In this document: piece by piece, positions 59,825-64,000 of the stretch
Layout: the number at the start of each line of letters is the position of its first letter
Numbering within the stretch: position 1 is the stretch's first letter
Notes under the pieces: model-generated
What the model saw: only the letters and a program-made list of their open reading frames with translations
Database searches by the model: none
Told to the model about the DNA's origin: nothing
Position numbers and translations under genes: made by a program
Assembly (NCBI GenBank): GCA_002394605.1
Contig: DGUI01000026.1
Span: forward strand, 60,682 to 124,681
Length of the DNA stretch: 64,000 bases
Source of the DNA: Mageeibacillus sp. UBA4314
GTDB taxonomy: Bacteria > Bacillota > Clostridia > Saccharofermentanales > Saccharofermentanaceae
Direction: 5' to 3'

Positions 59825-61213
59825 ATGAGAAAGAAATTTGCCGCTCTTATAGCAATAGCACTCGGAATAAGCATGCTGGCAGGGAATATCCCCGAGAGCC
59901 GGTATGTTGTTGCAGACCAAGGTACGGCTTATGTAAAGGTGTACAAGTCAGCAGCTGTTACGAAGTATAAAGGCGTAAAGTGGGTCAAAAAGAGCGGCAA
60001 ATGGTACTGCAAGAACAGTAAGGGCAAGTATATCAAGGGATTTGCCAAGATCAGCGGCAAGACATATTACTTCAATTCCAAGGGCGTAATGCAGACGAAG
60101 TGGAAGACGATAAGCAAGAAGAAGTACTACTTCGGTTCTGACGGAGTTATGAGGACAGGGCTTAAGAAAATAAGCAAGAAGTACTATCACTTCAACAGCA
60201 AGGGAGTAATGTCCACAGGCTGGAAGACATATAATGGTGAGAAGTATTACTTTGGCAAGACAGGTGCAGCCTACACGGGCTGGAAGACGATTGGCGGATA
60301 TGAGTATTACTTCACATCCAAGGGGAAGATGAAGCATGATACAGTTGTTGACGGGAAGACCTTGGACCACAAAGGGCGTGTGGTTAAGCCTTCTGAAGCT
60401 ACGGCAACTGCAACATCAACTCCCACAGCAACTGCAACTGCGACTTCTGTTGCTACGCAGACAGCGCCTGCGACTCCAACTGCAACTGCGACCGCCACTG
60501 CTACAGCTACTGCTACTGCAACCCCAACCGCCACGGCGACCGCAACAACTTCTTCCGGAATTCCTTCCCAGCAGACGATCGATTACGATGCCGGAGAATA
60601 CTCGATAAGCAAGATTCACAAGGGAGAAGGCACCTTCTACGATCCCGAAGCCGGCGGTGCTGCAAATCTCGATGATTTCGCAAAGGCAGGCTCATATGAT
60701 ACGGCTGCCATGAATAATTATGATTACATGAACGGCCTGGCAGGCGCATATGTGGAGATCACCGACAAAGACGGTGACAAGATCAAAGTCCTCATAGCTG
60801 ACAGGCTTCCTGAGGGCGCTAAGGGAGATATAGATCTGACGAGGACTGCTTTCGCAAAGATTGAACCTTTGATAACCGGAAGGATGAACATCACCTGGAA
60901 GATCATACCGCTTCCTACAAACGACCCGGTAGAATTCGTATGGAAGCCTACAAGCACGCAGTATTGGGCTGAGATCCAGGTGAGAAATCACAGATATCCT
61001 GTTGCCAAGCTTGAATATAAGACTACAAGCGGCTCGTATGTAGCGCTTGAACGTCAGGAATACAATTATTTCACGGCTTCGGCCGGCATGGGCTCATCCG
61101 GTCCTTACACGTTCAGGATCACAGACATTTACGGTCATGTGATAACGGAGAGCGGCATTTCGATAAGGACAGACAGCAAACCCGTTAAGGGAACTAAGAA
61201 TTTCCCGTATTGA
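59825..61213 (+). CDS. Expansin with N-terminal wall-binding repeats
   Basis: 462 residues. A signal peptide (about 1-30) is followed by the YYF-type repeat block (about 52-190), a Thr/Ala linker (about 193-245), and a bacterial expansin like B. subtilis EXLX1 (about 254-462). The first expansin domain has GEGTFYDPEAGG, IADRLPEGAKGDIDL and the key Asp337 (DLTRTAF). The CBM63-like second domain has QYWAEIQVRNHRYPV (Trp381 kept, with Tyr for the first Trp) and EYNYF. Expansins loosen cellulose without hydrolysis. AGAGG precedes ATG 59825. The repeats probably hold it on the producing cell. Confidence 0.88.
   Translation: MRKKFAALIAIALGISMLAGNIPESRYVVADQGTAYVKVYKSAAVTKYKGVKWVKKSGKWYCKNSKGKYIKGFAKISGKTYYFNSKGVMQTKWKTISKKKYYFGSDGVMRTGLKKISKKYYHFNSKGVMSTGWKTYNGEKYYFGKTGAAYTGWKTIGGYEYYFTSKGKMKHDTVVDGKTLDHKGRVVKPSEATATATSTPTATATATSVATQTAPATPTATATATATATATATPTATATATTSSGIPSQQTIDYDAGEYSISKIHKGEGTFYDPEAGGAANLDDFAKAGSYDTAAMNNYDYMNGLAGAYVEITDKDGDKIKVLIADRLPEGAKGDIDLTRTAFAKIEPLITGRMNITWKIIPLPTNDPVEFVWKPTSTQYWAEIQVRNHRYPVAKLEYKTTSGSYVALERQEYNYFTASAGMGSSGPYTFRITDIYGHVITESGISIRTDSKPVKGTKNFPY
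59978..60399 (+). repeat. 422-base module, copy 2 (cell-wall-binding repeats)
   Basis: Near-identical to 56526-56947. Most substitutions are silent and there are no insertions or deletions, pointing to recent duplication or gene conversion. Confidence 0.9.
60394..60550 (+). repeat. Thr/Ala-coding low-complexity linker of the expansin gene
   Basis: Runs of ACn-GCn codons encode an alternating Thr-Ala linker. Six-base slippage-prone units are common here, so its length may vary between strains. Confidence 0.8.
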
Positions 61214-61253
61214 GTGTCAATTTAGGCAAATTTGCGTTATTATCCTAACCCCT

Positions 61254-61281
61254 TTGACATTTTTTGACTTTGCGATATACT
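61254..61281 (+). promoter_or_regulatory. groES promoter
   Basis: TTGACA (61254-61259) and TATACT (61276-61281) are 16 bases apart. The predicted start near 61288 is just before the CIRCE element. Confidence 0.8.
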
Positions 61282-61293
61282 TATCATCGTAAG

Positions 61294-61320
61294 TTAGCAC
61301 TTGTAGTGTTAGAGTGCTAA
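61294..61320. promoter_or_regulatory. CIRCE element (HrcA operator)
   Basis: TTAGCACTT-N9-GAGTGCTAA matches the CIRCE inverted repeat (TTAGCACTC-N9-GAGTGCTAA) with one change. It indicates heat-shock control by HrcA, whose gene is outside the window. Confidence 0.95.
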
Positions 61321-61357
61321 CGGTGACAGAGTAATTAATTAGAAGGAGGTTATTATT

Positions 61358-61645
61358 ATGACCATTAAGCCTTTATCAGATAAGGTAGTAGTTAAGAAGA
61401 TGGAAGCTCAGGAGACCACAAAGAGCGGTATCATCCTGTCTTCAGGCGCGCAGCAGAAGCCGTCCTATGCAGAGGTTATCGCAGTAGGTCCCGGCGGGAT
61501 CGTTGACGGCAATGAGGTCAAGATGCAGGTTTCCGTAGGACAGAAGGTCATCATCCGTGATTATGCAGGTACGACAGTCAATATCGAGGACGAAGAGTAT
61601 ATCATCGTCCGCCAGGATGACATCGTTGCTGTCGTTGAAGACTGA
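61358..61645 (+). CDS. groES: Co-chaperonin GroES
   Basis: A 95-residue lid of the GroEL folding chamber. KPLSDKVVVKKMEAQE at the start, the mobile loop ETTKSGIILSSGAQQK and the C-terminal EEYIIVRQDDIVAVVED are typical. AGAAGGAGG precedes the ATG at 61358. It shares the CIRCE-controlled promoter with groEL, 24 bases downstream. Confidence 0.98.
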   Translation: MTIKPLSDKVVVKKMEAQETTKSGIILSSGAQQKPSYAEVIAVGPGGIVDGNEVKMQVSVGQKVIIRDYAGTTVNIEDEEYIIVRQDDIVAVVED

Positions 61646-61669
61646 TAACAATTATTGGAGGTATTTACC

Positions 61670-63286
61670 ATGGCAAAAGATATCAAGTATTCAGAGGACG
61701 CCAGGAAGTCTTTAGAGGCAGGCGTCAATAGGGTAGCAAATACAGTTAAGGTTACATTAGGCCCCAAAGGCCGTAACGTAGTCCTCGACAAGAAGTACGG
61801 CTCACCCCTTATCACAAATGACGGTGTTACGATCGCCAAGGAGATCGAGCTTGAGGACAGGTTCGAGAATGCAGGCGCACAGCTCGTTAAGGAAGTTGCT
61901 TCCAAGACAAATGACGTAGCAGGTGACGGTACGACAACAGCTACACTCTTAGCTCAGGCTATCATCCGCGAGGGCATGAAGAACGTTGCAGCAGGCGCTA
62001 ACCCCATCATTCTCCGTAAGGGTATTTCATTGGCAGTAGATAAGGCTGTTGATACAATCCTTGCAAATGCCAAGAAGGTCGACGGATCCAAGGATATCGC
62101 CAGAGTTGCTGCTATCTCAGCAGGTGACGAATATGTCGGCGAACTTATCTCCGAGGCAATGGAGAAGGTTACAACAGACGGTGTTATCACTGTTGAAGAG
62201 AGCAAGTCCATGAATACTGAGCTCGAAGTAGTTGAGGGTATGCAGTTCGACAGAGGTTACATCTCACCTTACATGTCAACAGACATGGATAAGATGGAGG
62301 CTGTCCTCTCTGATCCTTACATCCTCATCACAGATAAGAAGATCACAAACATCCAGGACATCCTGCCCGTATTGGAGCCCATCGCCCAGAGCGGTAAGTC
62401 TCTGGTCATCATTGCTGAGGACATCGAGGGTGATGCTCTTGCAACACTTATCCTCAACAAGCTCAGAGGCACATTCACATGCGTTGGCGTTAAGGCTCCC
62501 GGCTTCGGCGACAGAAGAAAGGCAATGCTCGAGGATATCGCCATCCTTACAGGCGGTGAGGTCATCACATCTGATCTCGGCAGAGAGCTCAAGGATATGA
62601 CCATGGAGCAGCTCGGCCACGCACGTCAGGTTAAGATCACTAAGGAGAACACCATCATCGCTGACGGTAAGGGCGATGCTGAGGCGATCAGCTCCAGATG
62701 CAACCAGATCAGGGCTCAGATCGAGGAGACAAAGTCTGAATACGACAAGGAGAAGCTCCTCGAAAGACTCGCTAAGCTCTCCGGCGGCGTTGCAGTCATC
62801 AAGGTCGGTGCCGCTACAGAGACAGAGATGAAGGAGAAGAAGCTCAGGATCGAGGACGCACTCGCTGCTACAAAGGCTGCCGTTGAAGAGGGTATCGTTC
62901 CCGGCGGCGGAACTGCTTTCGTTAACGTTATCCCTGAGGTCAAGGCACTTCTCGACACAACAGAGGGCGATGTTAAGACAGGTGTTGCCATCATCGTTAA
63001 GGCTCTTGAGGAACCTGTACGTCAGATCGCTGCTAATGCCGGACTTGACGGCAGCGTTATCCTTGAGAAGATCAAGAATGAGAAGAACGGTATCGGTTTT
63101 GATGCTCTCAACGACAAATATGTCGATATGTTCGAAGCCGGGATCGTCGATCCTGCCAAGGTTACAAGGTCAGCTCTCCAGAATGCGGCATCAGTATCTG
63201 CAACGCTCCTGACTACTGAAGCAGTAGTTACGGACATCCCGGAACCCACGCCTCCGACACCTCCGATGCCTAATCCGGGATATTGA
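61670..63286 (+). CDS. groEL: Chaperonin GroEL
   Basis: A 538-residue 60-kDa chaperonin. ATP-site motifs are TLGPKGRNVVLDKKYG and DVAGDGTTTATLLAQAI, and VPGGGTAFVNVI is present near residue 410. The C-terminus is PEPTPPTPPMPNPGY instead of the usual Gly-Gly-Met repeat tail that lines the chamber floor. ATG 61670 has GGAGG at 61657-61661. No terminator was found after the gene, and the next promoter overlaps its stop codon. Confidence 0.98.
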   Translation: MAKDIKYSEDARKSLEAGVNRVANTVKVTLGPKGRNVVLDKKYGSPLITNDGVTIAKEIELEDRFENAGAQLVKEVASKTNDVAGDGTTTATLLAQAIIREGMKNVAAGANPIILRKGISLAVDKAVDTILANAKKVDGSKDIARVAAISAGDEYVGELISEAMEKVTTDGVITVEESKSMNTELEVVEGMQFDRGYISPYMSTDMDKMEAVLSDPYILITDKKITNIQDILPVLEPIAQSGKSLVIIAEDIEGDALATLILNKLRGTFTCVGVKAPGFGDRRKAMLEDIAILTGGEVITSDLGRELKDMTMEQLGHARQVKITKENTIIADGKGDAEAISSRCNQIRAQIEETKSEYDKEKLLERLAKLSGGVAVIKVGAATETEMKEKKLRIEDALAATKAAVEEGIVPGGGTAFVNVIPEVKALLDTTEGDVKTGVAIIVKALEEPVRQIAANAGLDGSVILEKIKNEKNGIGFDALNDKYVDMFEAGIVDPAKVTRSALQNAASVSATLLTTEAVVTDIPEPTPPTPPMPNPGY

Positions 63287-63310
63287 TTTTATCCGCCCAT
63301 AATGTATAAT
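63283..63310 (+). promoter_or_regulatory. pckA promoter
   Basis: TTGATT (63283-63288), overlapping the groEL stop codon, and TATAAT (63305-63310) are 16 bases apart. Confidence 0.7.
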
Positions 63311-63344
63311 CTTGCATGTAATATAAAAGAAAGAGGTATTTCCC

Positions 63345-64000
63345 ATGGCAAACATCGATTTGACAAAGTACGGTATCACCGGCACAACCGAGATCGTCTA
63401 CAACCCTTCTTATGAGCTTCTGTTCGAGGAGGAGACAAAGGCCGGTCTTACTGGTTATGAGGTTGGTCAGGTTACTGAGCTTGATACTGTAAATGTTATG
63501 ACAGGTATCTTCACTGGCCGTTCTCCTAAAGATAAGTACATCGTAATGGATGCAAACTCCAAAGACACAGTTTGGTGGACATCTGACGAGTACAAGAACG
63601 ACAACCACCCCATGACAGAAGAGACATGGGCAGTTGTTAAGGACATCGCTAAGAAGGAGCTCAGCAATAAGAGACTCTTTGTAGTTGACGCTTTCTGCGG
63701 TGCTAACAAGGATACAAGAATGGCAATCCGCTTCATCGTTGAGGTTGCTTGGCAGGCACACTTCGTAAAGAACATGTTCATCGTTCCTACAGACGAAGAG
63801 CTCGCTTCATTCGAGCCTGACTTCGTCGTTTACAACGCTTCCAAGGCAAAGGTTGAGAACTTCGAGGCATTAGGACTCAACTCAGAGACATGTGCTGCAT
63901 TCAACATCACAAGCCGTGAGCAGGTTATCATCAACACATGGTACGGCGGAGAGATGAAGAAGGGTATGTTCTCAATGATGAACTACTTCCTTCCTCTTAA
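63345..64000 (+). CDS. pckA: Phosphoenolpyruvate carboxykinase (ATP), N-terminal part
   Basis: The first 218 codons of pckA are in the window and the gene runs off the right edge with its frame open. Recognised by NVMTGIFTGRSPKDKYIV, RLFVVDAFCGANKDTRMAIR, TSREQVIINTWYGGEMKKG and MFSMMNYFLPL. In anaerobes the enzyme often runs toward oxaloacetate, fixing CO2 and gaining ATP on the way to succinate. The ATG at 63345 follows AGAGG at good spacing, with a promoter of its own. Confidence 0.96.
   Translation, partial: MANIDLTKYGITGTTEIVYNPSYELLFEEETKAGLTGYEVGQVTELDTVNVMTGIFTGRSPKDKYIVMDANSKDTVWWTSDEYKNDNHPMTEETWAVVKDIAKKELSNKRLFVVDAFCGANKDTRMAIRFIVEVAWQAHFVKNMFIVPTDEELASFEPDFVVYNASKAKVENFEALGLNSETCAAFNITSREQVIINTWYGGEMKKGMFSMMNYFLPL

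Noticed and set aside
60307..60534. Minus-strand Ala/Val-repeat frame opposite the Thr/Ala linker
   Set aside because: Shadow of the low-complexity linker of the expansin gene.
61226..61235. GCAAATTTGC palindrome before groES
   Set aside because: Short, A/T-centred, no T-run and no known operator match; likely chance.

Overview
The window looks like a chromosomal segment of an anaerobic, Gram-positive-type Firmicute of class Clostridia. The support is gene content and order: groES/groEL behind a CIRCE element, Asp23/AmaP/DUF2273, nusB-xseA-xseB-ispA-dxs-nadK-argR-recN, miaB-mutS-mutL-miaA next to lexA, rny-ymdB, phoH-pgpH-ybeY-era-recO, and a LexA box of the GAAC-N4-GTTY type. Codon third positions are mostly mixed to C/G-leaning. 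Two or three secreted-protein genes are visibly more A+T-rich. I cannot name a family or genus from sequence alone. No rRNA, tRNA, CRISPR array or intact insertion sequence was seen.

Layout. 1-2.4 kb: end of a Tad/Flp-pilus-like locus (a partial gene, a DUF5702 protein and a TadE-like pseudopilin). 2.4-8 kb: a small membrane protein, a YerC-type TrpR-like regulator, secA, purine nucleoside phosphorylase and adenosylhomocysteinase. 8-10 kb: a lipoprotein, an ECF sigma factor and a membrane-anchored putative anti-sigma protein. 10-13 kb: stand-alone TrpB2 and a D,D-carboxypeptidase. 13-21.9 kb: miaB-mutS-mutL-miaA, then lexA with a divergent sigma-region-4-like gene under one LexA box. 22-27.4 kb: gdhA, an LCP protein, a degenerate PP2C-like membrane protein and a secreted repeat protein. 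27.4-30 kb: aspartokinase, a YqeG phosphatase and efp. 30-39 kb: a long run of co-directional genes for the Asp23 envelope system, transcription, DNA repair, isoprenoid precursors, NAD kinase, ArgR and RecN. 39-50.5 kb: two RluA-type pseudouridine synthases, RNase Y, YmdB, LspA, PhoH, PgpH, a single-chain YbeY-Era fusion, RecO and VanY. 50.5-55.2 kb (minus strand): a response regulator, a histidine kinase and a nuclease-helicase. 55.3-61.2 kb: galE and two large secreted proteins sharing a near-identical cell-wall-binding module, one ending in an expansin. 61.2-64 kb: groES-groEL and the start of pckA.

How the genes fit together. Most of the window is housekeeping: protein export (secA, lspA), RNA modification and decay (miaA, miaB, RluA enzymes, rny, YbeY-Era), DNA repair (mutSL, recN, recO, lexA, xseAB) and wall maintenance (two D,D-peptidases, LCP, galE). 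The accessory part is extracellular: pilus-like genes, an ECF module, and repeat-bearing secreted proteins that probably tether an expansin and uncharacterised domains to the cell surface, which would suit a plant-fibre habitat. The most unusual items are the YbeY-Era fusion, the PP2C-like protein lacking its metal-binding acids, the shared module joined to unrelated C-termini, an ARG-box-like palindrome upstream of nadK-argR-recN, and three genes whose predicted transcription start falls on or next to the start codon.
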